Assembly (NCBI GenBank): GCA_945910005.1
Contig: OX246747.1
Span: 31,047,489-31,111,488, forward strand
Direction: 5' to 3'
Length of the DNA: 64,000 nucleotides
DNA from: Isoperla grammatica
Lineage: Eukaryota > Arthropoda > Insecta > Plecoptera > Perlodidae
The first letter of the stretch is position 1, and each line of letters begins with the position of its first letter. The notes under the pieces were generated by a model. It was not told where the DNA came from. It did no database searches and was given only the letters and a program-made list of their open reading frames with translations. The position numbers and the translations under genes are program-made. Below are positions 63,911 through 64,000 of the stretch, piece by piece.

Positions 63911-64000
63911 CGTAAACACACTGGTTTTAATGTATGGCGAATATAGCTTGTTGTATTCAGATAGTTCGTCATCACGCCAACATTAAAACATGTTTCCTCG

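Overview
This is nuclear DNA of an animal, most likely an invertebrate; the sequence alone does not fix the phylum. It holds spliced genes with GT-AG introns, two intact nuclear tRNA genes, tRNA-headed SINEs, relics of non-LTR retrotransposons, many short inverted-repeat DNA elements and long TTTA and TATG microsatellites.

Three protein genes, all on the + strand, could be rebuilt exon by exon from splice phase. YJU2B (CCDC130 family splicing factor) lies at 9114-13276 with 5 coding exons and 406 residues. GTF2F1 (TFIIF alpha, RAP74) lies at 15299-26878 with 11 coding exons and about 566 residues; it is intact except for a one-base frame slip in a poly-G tract of exon 8. A TMEM16/anoctamin membrane protein lies at 30448-59446 with 15 coding exons and 1170 residues; its acidic calcium-site residues are conserved and its C-terminal tail is long and repeat-rich. 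The left 9 kb is mostly intergenic, with tRNA-Lys(CTT), tRNA-Arg(TCG), small mobile elements and a possible 3' end of another gene at the left edge. The last 4.5 kb is intergenic and repeat-filled.

The most striking feature is repeated tandem amplification across exon-intron boundaries. In YJU2B exon 3 (8 copies), anoctamin exon 7 (39 copies), exon 13 (4 copies) and exon 14 (3 diverged copies), the repeat unit contains the end of the intron, the 3' splice site and the first part of the exon. In anoctamin exon 12 the unit contains the exon end and the 5' splice site. The result is long ladders of copied splice sites in front of the true exon.

Other notable points are an 1811-bp direct duplication inside a GTF2F1 intron, six hAT-like elements (five with exact 8-bp target duplications, three sharing an internal palindromic module), a cluster of four foldback elements in anoctamin intron 14 carrying hammerhead-like GAAACGT cores, and a 5'-truncated LINE with an RNase H domain that landed in a TATG microsatellite. 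The three genes act in separate processes (pre-mRNA splicing, RNA polymerase II initiation and membrane ion or lipid transport); nothing suggests a functional cluster.
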